This document shows, piece by piece, positions 1 to 6,692 of a DNA stretch of 7,727 nt. The notes under the pieces are model-generated. The model saw only the letters and a list, made by a program, of their open reading frames with translations, ran no database searches and had not been told where the DNA came from. Origin of the DNA: Gemmatimonadota bacterium. Lineage in GTDB: Bacteria > Gemmatimonadota > Gemmatimonadetes > Gemmatimonadales > GWC2-71-9. The stretch covers positions 1-7,727 of the forward strand of contig QHUE01000215.1 in assembly GCA_003221825.1 (NCBI GenBank). The letters run 5' to 3'. The translations under genes were made by a program, and so were the position numbers. Every line of letters begins with the position of its first letter. Position 1 is the first letter of the stretch.

Positions 1-1684
1 TGAAGTCCACGACCGGGTAGCCGGCCACTGGCCCCTTGTGTGCCGCCTCGAGCACACCGCGCTCGACGGCCGGGATATACTGGCGCGGGATCACACCGCC
101 GACGATCTCATCCACGAACTGCACGCCTGAGCCACGGGGCAGCGGGGCAATGCGAATCCAGCAGTCGCCGTACTGTCCGCGCCCGCCGGTCTGCTTCTTG
201 TGCTTCCCCTGCCCCTCTGATTTACCTCGGAACGTCTCGCGGTAGGCGACCTTCGGCTTAGCGGTCTGCGCGTGCACGCCGAACTTCCGCGCCAACCGCC
301 CCACCACGATCTCGAGATGCCGCTCGCCGAGTCCCCGAATCAGGGTCTGGGACAGCTCGCTGTTGTACTCGTGATGGAACGTGGGGTCCTCTTCGTGAAG
401 CTTGTGCAGGCCGGTCGATAGCTTGTCCTCTTCCCCGCGCTGCTTGACCTCGACCGCGACGGTGATCACGGGCTCGGGGAACGGGATCTTCGGGAGGACG
501 AGACCATTGTCTTTGGTTGACAGCGTGTCGTTGGTGTGCGTATCGCGCAGCTTCGCGACGACACCGATGTCGCCGGCATGGAGCTCGGGAATCTCGATGC
601 GCTCCTTGCCCTGGCCCACACACAAATGGTTGAGCTTCTCCGCGGCCTCGCGCGGCGCGTTCCACACGTCCTGTCCGTTCTTCACGCGCCCGGAGAAGAT
701 GCGGAACAATGTCACGTCGCCGACGTGCGGTTCGGAGACGGTCTTGAACACCTGGGCCGCCAGCGGGCCCGCGTCGTCGGGCGTCAGCGCGAGGCGGTCC
801 GCGCTACCCCACTTCTGCGCCTGGACGGGCGGCCGCTCCTGCGGCGCCGGGCACAGCTCGACGAGCTTGTTGAGGAGCGCGCGGGTGCCGTACGTCAGCT
901 CCGCGGCGCCGCAGAACAGCGGGAAGAGCTCGCCTTTCGCCATCCCCGCTTTCATCGCCGCGATCGCCTCGTCGCGGCCGATCTCTGCGCCGCCGAGGTA
1001 GCGCTCCAGCAGCGTATCGTCGGTTGCGGCGATGCTTTCGATCAGCTCCTGCGAGTATTTCTCGAACCGGCCCTGGTACTCGTCGGGGACGTCGACCTCG
1101 TCGTACTCGCCCGCCTTGGTCCCCTTCTTGTAGAGGTGCGCCTTTTTCGAGAACAGGTTGATAATCCCGTGGAATTCCAGTCCTTCGCCGACCGGGATCT
1201 CCACCGGGATCACCTTGGGCGTCAGCTGCTCCTTGATCTGATTGAAGACGCGCTCGAAGTTGGCGTGCTCCTTGTCCATCAGCGACACGAAGAACAGGCG
1301 CGGCAGCGCGCGGCTCTCGCAGTAGTCCCACACTTTTTCGGTCCCGACTTCCACGCCGGCCGTCGCCGACAGGACCACGACGGCGGAATCGGCCGCGTAC
1401 ACACCCGCGAGCGCATCGCCGGTGAAGTCGAGGTATCCGGGAGTGTCGATCAGGTTGATCTTCGTGTCCATCCACTCGGCGACGGCCAGCGCGAGGTTGA
1501 TGGAGTACTTGCGTTCGATTTCGTCGGCGGTGTAATCGGTGAGGGCGGTGCCATCCTTGACTGATCCATGCCGTTTGCTCGTTCCGGCCACGAACGCCAG
1601 CGCATCGACCAGGGAGGTCTTGCCGCTCGCGCCGTGGCCCACGACGGCCACATTGCGAATTTCGGGAGTCTTGTACACGCGCAT
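1..1684 (-). CDS. Elongation factor G-like translational GTPase (EF-G2/FusA2 type), partial at left edge
   Basis: This is a ribosome-associated translational GTPase of the EF-G family; 561 codons are visible and the C-terminus lies outside the window. Starting at ATG (1682-1684) the protein shows a P-loop GHGASGKT (residues 16-23), a switch I region ending ERKYSI (57-62), G3 DTPGYLDF (80-87), a G4 position reading SLMD (134-137) and CGAA in the G5 area. The beta-barrel and domain III/IV segments follow. The last visible stretch, with IVGGVIP, RQYIPAVERG and AGYPVVDF, is the middle of EF-G domain IV, so about 130 residues (the end of IV and domain V) are missing if length is normal, near 690-700. 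The P-loop sequence and Tyr in DTPGY, where EF-G has the catalytic His, match the EF-G2/EF-G-like subfamily rather than housekeeping EF-G. An AGGAG (1697-1701) lies 12 nt upstream, a rather long spacing. The exact role is unknown for most members of this subfamily. Family assignment is very secure; the subtype is inferred. Confidence 0.95.
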   Translation of the reverse strand, partial: MRVYKTPEIRNVAVVGHGASGKTSLVDALAFVAGTSKRHGSVKDGTALTDYTADEIERKYSINLALAVAEWMDTKINLIDTPGYLDFTGDALAGVYAADSAVVVLSATAGVEVGTEKVWDYCESRALPRLFFVSLMDKEHANFERVFNQIKEQLTPKVIPVEIPVGEGLEFHGIINLFSKKAHLYKKGTKAGEYDEVDVPDEYQGRFEKYSQELIESIAATDDTLLERYLGGAEIGRDEAIAAMKAGMAKGELFPLFCGAAELTYGTRALLNKLVELCPAPQERPPVQAQKWGSADRLALTPDDAGPLAAQVFKTVSEPHVGDVTLFRIFSGRVKNGQDVWNAPREAAEKLNHLCVGQGKERIEIPELHAGDIGVVAKLRDTHTNDTLSTKDNGLVLPKIPFPEPVITVAVEVKQRGEEDKLSTGLHKLHEEDPTFHHEYNSELSQTLIRGLGERHLEIVVGRLARKFGVHAQTAKPKVAYRETFRGKSEGQGKHKKQTGGRGQYGDCWIRIAPLPRGSGVQFVDEIVGGVIPRQYIPAVERGVLEAAHKGPVAGYPVVDF

Positions 1685-1696
1685 AACGCGCCAGCT

Positions 1697-1701
1697 CTCC
1701 T
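1697..1701 (-). promoter_or_regulatory. Probable ribosome binding site of the EF-G-like gene
   Basis: The minus strand reads AGGAG here, 12 nt before the ATG at 1684. The spacing is longer than the usual 5-9 nt, but no better-placed start exists: the N-terminus beginning MRVYKTPEIRN leads directly into the P-loop, as the family requires. Confidence 0.5.
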
Positions 1702-1758
1702 GCAAGGGGGACCGAAAATATGCCCGAGGGTGCGCAGGGATGGCTAGGCCAGGCAAAG

Positions 1759-1861
1759 ACTAGGCCACAGACGCATCGCGGTAAACAGGAAACGGGAGTC
1801 AGGACGAACGCTCGTCCCAACTCCCGTTGACTGTGGCCCGCTGCTGCGTCTGTGGCCTAGT
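1759..1861. repeat. 103-bp nested inverted repeat with 17-bp perfect outer arms
   Basis: Outer arms 1759-1775 (actaggccacagacgca) and 1845-1861 are perfect reverse complements. Inside them, gcgg (1778-1781) can pair with ccgc (1838-1841), aacgggagt (1791-1799) with actcccgtt (1820-1828), and ggacga (1802-1807) with tcgtcc (1812-1817) around a 4-nt loop. The whole unit can fold into one long, slightly bulged hairpin. The sequence ctgtggcc occurs twice on the right (1831-1838 and 1850-1857), so the left arm has an alternative partner. A further ctaggcca (1744-1751) sits just outside the left arm. It starts 12 bp past the stop of the lipoprotein gene and about 75 bp before the EF-G-like start. 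It could be a terminator, a 5' leader structure of the EF-G-like gene, or a small non-autonomous mobile element; no clear target-site duplication is seen. Confidence 0.85.
1781..1828 (-). terminator. Possible intrinsic terminator of the cytochrome/MFS/lipoprotein operon
   Basis: Read on the minus strand, a 9-bp stem (1820-1828 with 1791-1799) topped by a 6-bp stem and a 4-nt loop is followed by a T-rich but interrupted run, tttcctgttt. It lies directly after the lipoprotein gene in the right orientation. The T tract is imperfect and the hairpin is embedded in a much longer inverted repeat, so termination is inferred. Confidence 0.4.
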
Positions 1862-1873
1862 AGTTGTAGGTCC

Positions 1874-2509
1874 TCAATAGCCTACAGCTTCCATCTCTCC
1901 ATCGGCCGTGGCATCGTGGTCATGATTCGCGTACCTGATATGTTCGACCAGCCGGTGTAGGATCTGCATCGCCCGCAGGTTGAGCGCGAGCGCCGTCACC
2001 TTGTCCCCTCCGACCAACGCCTGATCGGCCTCGACGCGCAGCTCTTTCACGTGCGCCAGAATCGCGCGGATCCGCGGCGCGTCTCGCGTGCCCAGGAACT
2101 GCTCGATCTTGGCGATCGCGTTGTCGACCGCGAGACCGGTGCGCTCGGCGGCGTTCGGGAACAGCTCGAGCACGGCCGACAGCACGTCCCGGAACGCCGT
2201 GCGACGGTACGCACGCGCCGCCGCGGTATCGCCCGCCTGGAACGCGGCCCACGCCGAGTCGCGGTTGGCCCGGGCTGCCGCGAGAAATGCGCGGGCTGCG
2301 GAATCGTCCGTGGTACGAAGCGTATCGAGCAGTCGCCCCAACCAGCCTTCGCACGTGGTGCCGCCTGCCGGCGTCGCCGCCACGTTGTCTGCGATCGTCT
2401 GGGCGCTCTGCGCGAGCATAAGCTCGTTGGACGTAGCACCCGTCGGATCCTGACTACAGGCCGCCGCGAACGTGAGGGCGGCCAGCGCGATCGTCATCCG
2501 CTTGTGCAT
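1874..2509 (-). CDS. Small helical lipoprotein of unknown function
   Basis: This 211-residue protein is not a family I recognise. The N-terminus (MHKRM, then a hydrophobic stretch to residue 17) ends in AAAC with Cys18 as the likely lipidation site. The -3 position is Ala rather than Leu, so the lipobox is weak but usable. After a short low-complexity linker the rest is alpha-helical and rich in Ala, Arg and Asp/Glu, with one more Cys at 53. Two segments, about 73-117 and 148-191, look like a diverged internal duplication, with matching RA-x-L-A starts and a shared A-(F/L)-x-x-G-D turn. The C-terminus is His-rich (H185, H190, H196, H198). The ATG at 2507-2509 has GGAG (2516-2519) 6 nt upstream. 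It is the last gene of the minus-strand operon, 50 bp after the MFS stop, and is probably anchored in a membrane facing the periplasm. The inverted repeat follows it directly. Confidence 0.85.
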   Translation of the reverse strand: MHKRMTIALAALTFAAACSQDPTGATSNELMLAQSAQTIADNVAATPAGGTTCEGWLGRLLDTLRTTDDSAARAFLAAARANRDSAWAAFQAGDTAAARAYRRTAFRDVLSAVLELFPNAAERTGLAVDNAIAKIEQFLGTRDAPRIRAILAHVKELRVEADQALVGGDKVTALALNLRAMQILHRLVEHIRYANHDHDATADGEMEAVGY

Positions 2510-2515
2510 CGATTG

Positions 2516-2519
2516 CTCC
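2516..2519 (-). promoter_or_regulatory. Ribosome binding site of the lipoprotein gene
   Basis: GGAG on the minus strand lies 6 nt before the ATG at 2509. It supports this start over the second in-frame Met (residue 5). No convincing promoter is visible in the 50-bp gap to the MFS gene, so read-through transcription from upstream is likely. Confidence 0.6.
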
Positions 2520-2559
2520 GGGAAAAGTCTGGCTCTTGGACGTTGAAGCCTAAGTGCCG

Positions 2560-3789
2560 TTAAGACTCGGAGGGAGGGGGGTCAGGTAACGGGACGGAAG
2601 GCACCGGAGAGGCAGGAGGCGCCTGACCGGCTGCATGATGGGTGACAGACGCGAGACCAAACGCGGCGAGGCCGGCCAGCACCATGACCACGCCGGCGAG
2701 CAGAAACGACGTGATGGGGCTCACAAGATCGTAGACCGTGCCGATCAACGGCGGCCCCGCCGTCCGGCCGAGCGCCGCGATCGCTTGCGCCGCACCCAGG
2801 ACCGTCCCTTGCTCGTTGGGGTCCGCGTACACGGACACGAGACCCGTAGCCGCGGGCGCGAAGACGCTGTTGGACACAGCCAACACAAACGTCCACCCAT
2901 ACAGCAGCGCCGAGCTCGGCAGGAACGGAACGACGGCAATCGCCAGCGCCATGCCGAACGTGCCGGCGATCACGAGTGTTCGCTCGCCGACGCGGCGCAC
3001 GATCTTCCCGAAGAAGTACCCCTGGACCGAGGCAGCCGTGACACCGATGATCGTGAACAGGATCGCCATCTCGCGCTCCTGCCAGCCGAGCGCCGCGGCG
3101 GCGCGCAGCGGCAGCGCGACGGTGTAGCCCGCGAACGCGAGCGGGACGAGTGCCCATACGGCCATCAATGGCCTCAACCGCGGGCGGGCGAGGGCGTCGC
3201 CGATGTGGGCCATGTCCAGAATCGGCCGCTTCACGCGGAGTTCGTGCTTCAATGATTCGGGAAGGATGAAGTAGGCAGACACGAAGTTCGCGAGCGAGAG
3301 CCCTACCGCCACGAGTCCGGGAGCGGCGTCGCCACCCCAGTGGTGCGCGAACCCGCCGATCGCCGGCCCAAGGCTGAACCCGATGCCGAACGCGGCGCCC
3401 ACCATTCCCATGCCGCGCGAGCGCTCGGCAGGCGTGGTGATGTCGGCCATGTACGCCTGTGCCGCCGAGATGTTGCCGCCCGCAAACCCCGACACCACGC
3501 GCGAGAGAAACAGCACCCAGTACGAGCCCGCGAACGCAAACAGCGTGTAGCCCACCGCGTTCACGAGCATCGTCGTCAGCAAGACGGGTCGGCGGCCGAT
3601 CCTGTCCGAGAGTTTGCCGAGCAGCGCCGTCGCCACGAACTGCATCAGCGAGAAGACGCCGATGACGCCCCCGTACCCTAGCCCGGCGGCGCCGAAGCGC
3701 TGCGCATAGAACGGCAGGATCGGCAGGATGATGCCAAAGCCGATCAAGTCGATCAAAACGGTGAAGAAGATGATGACGAAGCGTCGCAC
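2560..3789 (-). CDS. MFS exporter, TetA-like (TCR/Tet) group
   Basis: This 409-residue inner-membrane proton-coupled drug/metabolite exporter has the normal size for a 12-helix MFS protein. TM1 carries the Asp-Gly signature DLIGFG (14-19) followed by LPILPFY (22-28). Motif A is GKLSDRIGRRP (58-68), the motif-B Arg is R97 in LSRVVSGFAGG, and motif C of the antiporter subgroup is GFSLGPAIGG (137-146). These features put it with TetA/Bcr-type DHA1 exporters; the substrate cannot be read. The last 26 residues (384-409) form a Pro/Ser-rich cytosolic tail, which is unusual. The start is GTG (3787-3789), abutting the TGA of the octaheme cytochrome gene with no gap and preceded by AGGAGG 7 nt upstream. 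It is therefore translationally coupled to the cytochrome. Tetracycline resistance should not be assumed from the family name. Confidence 0.93.
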   Translation of the reverse strand: MRRFVIIFFTVLIDLIGFGIILPILPFYAQRFGAAGLGYGGVIGVFSLMQFVATALLGKLSDRIGRRPVLLTTMLVNAVGYTLFAFAGSYWVLFLSRVVSGFAGGNISAAQAYMADITTPAERSRGMGMVGAAFGIGFSLGPAIGGFAHHWGGDAAPGLVAVGLSLANFVSAYFILPESLKHELRVKRPILDMAHIGDALARPRLRPLMAVWALVPLAFAGYTVALPLRAAAALGWQEREMAILFTIIGVTAASVQGYFFGKIVRRVGERTLVIAGTFGMALAIAVVPFLPSSALLYGWTFVLAVSNSVFAPAATGLVSVYADPNEQGTVLGAAQAIAALGRTAGPPLIGTVYDLVSPITSFLLAGVVMVLAGLAAFGLASVTHHAAGQAPPASPVPSVPLPDPPPSES

Positions 3790-5994
3790 TCAATGTCCTC
3801 CTGTCGCCCGCACGATCTGCTCGAGCAGTCGTCGCGCCGCCGCGTTGCCAGGATCGAAATCGAGCCCCAGCTTGAGCTCGCGCGTCGCGGCGCGCGCGTC
3901 CCCCGCGAGCAGGTAGCCCTGCGCCAGGGCGAAATGTGCGGGCGCGAGGCCGGGATCCAGCGCCGCCGCTCGCGCGAGCGGCTCCATCGCCTCGCGACCA
4001 TTCCCTCGCGCGAGCCCCACGACGCCGATGTTGAAGTACGCGAGCGCCTCGCTCGGATCGGCCGCAAGGGCCCGCCGGAACTCGGCAACGCCGCCGGCCG
4101 TGTCGCCCAGCGACTCGAGTGCGATCCCCCAGTTCACATGCGCCAGCGGCTGGGCCGGGTCCGCGGCCAGACTGCGCCGGTAGGTCTCGATCGCGTTGGC
4201 GAAATCGCCCGCCTCGGCGAGCGCGAGCCCGAGATTCAGTAACACGCCCGGCTCGTTCGGCCTGATCTCGAGCGCCTTTCGATAGGTCACGATCGCTCGC
4301 GCGGGATCGCCTTGCTGCCGGTACCGATCGGCGACAAAGCCGAGCGCTATGCTCCACCGTCTGCGGATCGGGTCGTCGAGGGAGTCGAGGCGTCCGAGCT
4401 CACTCGCGAGAAAGCGGCGGACCCTCGTGTCTTCGCCCCGGGCCAGATGCAAGCTCGCGAGGGCGAGCGCGCGCTCGTCCAGGTCTTCGCTCTGCGCCAG
4501 GCGCTCGAGCCGCTGCACCACGTCAGCGGGCAGCGAGGGCATGTCCGGCGCGAGACTGTCCTCGAAGAAGTCGGTGACAGCGAAGCCGGGCGGCGCCGCC
4601 GGCTTCAGGCTGCCGTACCATTCGTGCACCTGCACCTCGAGCTGTTCCGGAGTCTGGGCTTCATGACATTGGCGACAGGCGCTGGTCACGCCTTCCGCCT
4701 CATCGGCCGCGGGACGCGGAATCGGAATCGTGTGGTCGGAGCGCGCGTACCGGATCGCATGGCCTACTTCCGGCTCCTGCAGGTACGGCATGTGACACGC
4801 GACGCAGCGACTGCCGGCCGAGCCGGCAGGGTGATGCGTGTGCGTCTCCGAATGCTCGGCCTTGCTCGGATGACAGGAGGTGCACTGCCCGTCGCTGAAG
4901 CGATCCCGCAATGGCATACCGTTCACATCGCGGTAGGCTTGCGAGTGCGGGTCGTGACAATCCACGCACCTCATTGACCCGTTGCGATAGCAATCGCTAA
5001 AGCGCTGTGTCTCCTGATACGCAAAGGTGCGGACGCGCCCGTCAGGGAAGAGAGGGTGTTCGCCGAGCTGCGGCAGGCCGAGCGAGTAGTACTCGGCCAA
5101 TGGCCGGCCCGGCAGATAGCCGGGCTGGAGCACGTCTTTGAGCGCGTGACAGCGAAAGCAGACCTCGAGCGACGCGTCCTTGTCGAGTGCGGCGAGCGAG
5201 CGCATGCCGATGTCGGCGGAGCGACCAAGCTCGCCCGAGCGCGCGAACTCGACATGCCGGCGCCCGGGGCCGTGGCACGACTCGCAGTTGATGCTCAAGG
5301 CGGTGAATCGCGTGGCGTAGCGCCGTTGGGTGGTGTCGAACGCCGCCACGATCTGGCTGCCGTGGCACGCCTGGCAGTTCGCGTAGCGTGTCACGTCGCC
5401 GAGGACGCGCGTGGGCGGCCAGTCGCCGCATTCTGCGAGGCGAACCTGGGGCGTGATCGGAATCCAGCCTCGTTTGCTCCGCGAGTTGGTATTGCAGAAC
5501 CACACGCCCCCCCCTTCGCGCCGCACAAACTCAAAGGGCAGAAAGCGCACCGTGCCGTCGCCGAAACGGGACACGAACCCTTGCGTGCCGCCGCCCATCA
5601 TGTGCCCACCGCCGATGACGCCGTCGATCCGCAGCGCGACGGGGGGACTCCCCGCGCGGAGGACGGTGAACCGGTATTCTGCGCCTGTCGCCGTGGCGGT
5701 GACCACTGCATCGGCAAACCGGATCGGGGCGCCGTTGAACGGCGCGATCACCAAACCGGGCGCGGGTTTGCCACCCGCGCGGCCGTGAGTCGAGCGTCGC
5801 CACGCGGCATACTGCGCGGCGTGACACGTTGCGCACGCCTCCACGCCGAGGAAATCAGCGGCGCGAGGTTCGGCGGTGCGCGGCGCGCGCTGGGACGGGG
5901 GGAACGGCACGCGTTCGCGCTCGCATCCGACGAGCGCGAGCGCGAAAACCGCCGCGTCCCTTATCGCGCCCACGCGAGGCCTGCGCAGCGACAT
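3790..5994 (-). CDS. Octaheme c-type cytochrome lipoprotein with C-terminal TPR repeats
   Basis: This 734-residue protein is probably exported and lipid-anchored: basic N-terminus, hydrophobic segment and lipobox LVGC with Cys24. Eight CXXCH heme sites start at C54, C207, C237, C279, C343, C371, C397 and C440, including CESCHGPG, CVDCHDPHS and CVACHMP. This pattern is typical of the cytochrome c554-like/TPR multiheme proteins found in environmental bacteria. No CXXCK site is seen, so it lacks the active-site heme type of NrfA and octaheme nitrite reductase. Residues 80-200 form a beta-rich insert between hemes 1 and 2, with a Gly/Met-rich GGGHMMGGG. Five exact 34-residue TPR units follow at 547-580, 581-614, 615-648, 649-682 and 683-716, plus a capping helix, suggesting protein-protein docking. 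The role is periplasmic or surface electron transfer; donor and substrate are unknown. The ATG (5992-5994) overlaps the end of the diheme gene by 34 bp, with GGAG only 2 nt upstream, so coupled translation is likely. Confidence 0.93.
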   Translation of the reverse strand: MSLRRPRVGAIRDAAVFALALVGCERERVPFPPSQRAPRTAEPRAADFLGVEACATCHAAQYAAWRRSTHGRAGGKPAPGLVIAPFNGAPIRFADAVVTATATGAEYRFTVLRAGSPPVALRIDGVIGGGHMMGGGTQGFVSRFGDGTVRFLPFEFVRREGGGVWFCNTNSRSKRGWIPITPQVRLAECGDWPPTRVLGDVTRYANCQACHGSQIVAAFDTTQRRYATRFTALSINCESCHGPGRRHVEFARSGELGRSADIGMRSLAALDKDASLEVCFRCHALKDVLQPGYLPGRPLAEYYSLGLPQLGEHPLFPDGRVRTFAYQETQRFSDCYRNGSMRCVDCHDPHSQAYRDVNGMPLRDRFSDGQCTSCHPSKAEHSETHTHHPAGSAGSRCVACHMPYLQEPEVGHAIRYARSDHTIPIPRPAADEAEGVTSACRQCHEAQTPEQLEVQVHEWYGSLKPAAPPGFAVTDFFEDSLAPDMPSLPADVVQRLERLAQSEDLDERALALASLHLARGEDTRVRRFLASELGRLDSLDDPIRRRWSIALGFVADRYRQQGDPARAIVTYRKALEIRPNEPGVLLNLGLALAEAGDFANAIETYRRSLAADPAQPLAHVNWGIALESLGDTAGGVAEFRRALAADPSEALAYFNIGVVGLARGNGREAMEPLARAAALDPGLAPAHFALAQGYLLAGDARAATRELKLGLDFDPGNAAARRLLEQIVRATGGH
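3797..3802 (-). promoter_or_regulatory. Strong Shine-Dalgarno for the MFS gene, inside the cytochrome gene
   Basis: AGGAGG on the minus strand is 7 nt from the GTG at 3789 and lies within the last codons of the octaheme cytochrome. It fixes the non-ATG start: the junction reads TGA directly followed by GTG. Confidence 0.85.
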
Positions 5995-6659
5995 AGCTCC
6001 CGGATGTAGCGCACGAGACCTCGGATTTCGGCACTCGTGAGGGTGGCGCCGAAGCCGGGCATCCGGTTCGAGCGGCCGAGCACGTAGCCACCTGCGGCGA
6101 TTGCGTCGAAGAGCATGTCGTCCGAGCGCTGCGACATCGTGCGTGCGTCCGTGTGCACGGCGGGCCGGACGGGGAGGAATTTCGCGTTGGGGCCGTCACC
6201 TCGTCCCGCGCTGCCGTGGCAGCCCGCGCAGAAGGTGAGGTAGAGCATATGCCCATCCCGCGGCACCGAGTCCCGGACTCGCGGGATCTCTACGTCGCCG
6301 GCAGGACTCCCGCGGCGCGCGACGAGATAATTCGCGACAAGCTCGAGCGTTTCGGGCGACATGGGAGTCTTCGGCATCGCGCTTCCGGGCCGCATCCGCT
6401 GCGGGTCGCGGATCATCGCGTAGACAAACGCGGCGGGTGCGGGAGAGGAGGCGGCGAGATCCGGACCCAACCGGCCGCCTTCGCCGTCGAGCTGGTGGCA
6501 ACCGAGACAAGGCAACCGCTCGCGCAACAGGGTCCGCGCCTTCTGAGCTGCGAAGGGAGAGAGTGTGCGGGGGGTGAAATTCTGGGTCCGGCCGATGCGC
6601 GCAAGTCCGCACGCGAGCACCAGGGCGCCCATCACAATGTGCAGGCGTGATCGCGACAT
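5961..6659 (-). CDS. Exported diheme cytochrome c
   Basis: This 232-residue protein has an N-terminal export signal (MSRSR, then a hydrophobic segment at about 8-20). Cleavage is likely before the mature start near residue 27; Cys17 in VLAC might instead be a lipidation site. Two class-I cytochrome c domains follow. Heme 1 is CLGCH (51-55), with M95 in GSAMP as the likely distal ligand. Heme 2 is CAGCHG (144-149), with M200 in NRMPGFG as the likely ligand. GRGDGP after heme 2 and the closing helix with TSAEIRGLVRYIREL are characteristic of this fold. It probably shuttles electrons in the periplasm. It is the first gene of the minus-strand operon and overlaps the octaheme cytochrome gene by 34 bp, which argues that the two are redox partners. 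No Shine-Dalgarno is visible before the ATG (6657-6659); a possible -10 lies just upstream, so a leaderless mRNA is possible. Confidence 0.93.
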   Translation of the reverse strand: MSRSRLHIVMGALVLACGLARIGRTQNFTPRTLSPFAAQKARTLLRERLPCLGCHQLDGEGGRLGPDLAASSPAPAAFVYAMIRDPQRMRPGSAMPKTPMSPETLELVANYLVARRGSPAGDVEIPRVRDSVPRDGHMLYLTFCAGCHGSAGRGDGPNAKFLPVRPAVHTDARTMSQRSDDMLFDAIAAGGYVLGRSNRMPGFGATLTSAEIRGLVRYIRELCRCAGLAWAR

Positions 6660-6665
6660 TCGGGC

Positions 6666-6674
6666 TAGAATCTA
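6666..6674. promoter_or_regulatory. Putative overlapping divergent -10 elements (TAGAATCTA palindrome)
   Basis: The 40-bp gap between the diheme cytochrome and the Rieske/flavin gene contains the odd palindrome TAGA-A-TCTA. The plus strand reads TAGAAT (6666-6671), a good -10. The minus strand reads TAGATT (6674-6669), a weaker -10 only 9 nt from the cytochrome ATG. No recognisable -35 hexamer is present for either direction, so this is a suggestion only. Confidence 0.35.
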
Positions 6675-6686
6675 CGCTGCCCATTA

Positions 6687-6692
6687 GAGGAG
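6687..6692 (+). promoter_or_regulatory. Ribosome binding site of the Rieske/flavin gene
   Basis: GAGGAG lies 7 nt before the ATG at 6700. It fixes the start at the expected N-terminus of a Rieske domain. Confidence 0.8.

Noticed and set aside
536..1564. Long plus-strand ORF (342 codons)
   Set aside because: It lies wholly antisense to the EF-G-like gene, whose minus-strand frame gives clear GTPase motifs. Long antisense ORFs are expected in GC-rich coding DNA.
1..1684. Ribosomal-protection (TetM-like) resistance gene next to a TetA-like exporter
   Set aside because: The N-terminus, G motifs and domain IV segment fit the EF-G2 type, and the MFS substrate is unknown. A tetracycline-resistance pair would be over-reading.
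804..1820. Minus-strand ORF of 338 codons overlapping the EF-G-like start
   Set aside because: It is a different frame of the EF-G-like gene, Arg/Gly-rich with no domain pattern, and its 5' end lies in the inverted repeat.
1759..1861. Insertion sequence or CRISPR-type repeat
   Set aside because: There is one hairpin unit only, with no transposase, no regularly spaced direct repeats and no clear target-site duplication.
2582..4357. Minus-strand ORF of 591 codons across MFS and cytochrome
   Set aside because: It is a shifted frame of both genes with very Arg-rich composition. The MFS and TPR motifs are in the other frame.
3790..5994. Octaheme nitrite reductase or NrfA-like enzyme
   Set aside because: No CXXCK active-site heme motif is present, and the heme-motif pattern with a TPR tail matches the c554-like/TPR group instead.
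5056..6009. Plus-strand ORF of 317 codons
   Set aside because: It is antisense to the octaheme cytochrome, which has eight CXXCH motifs on the minus strand.
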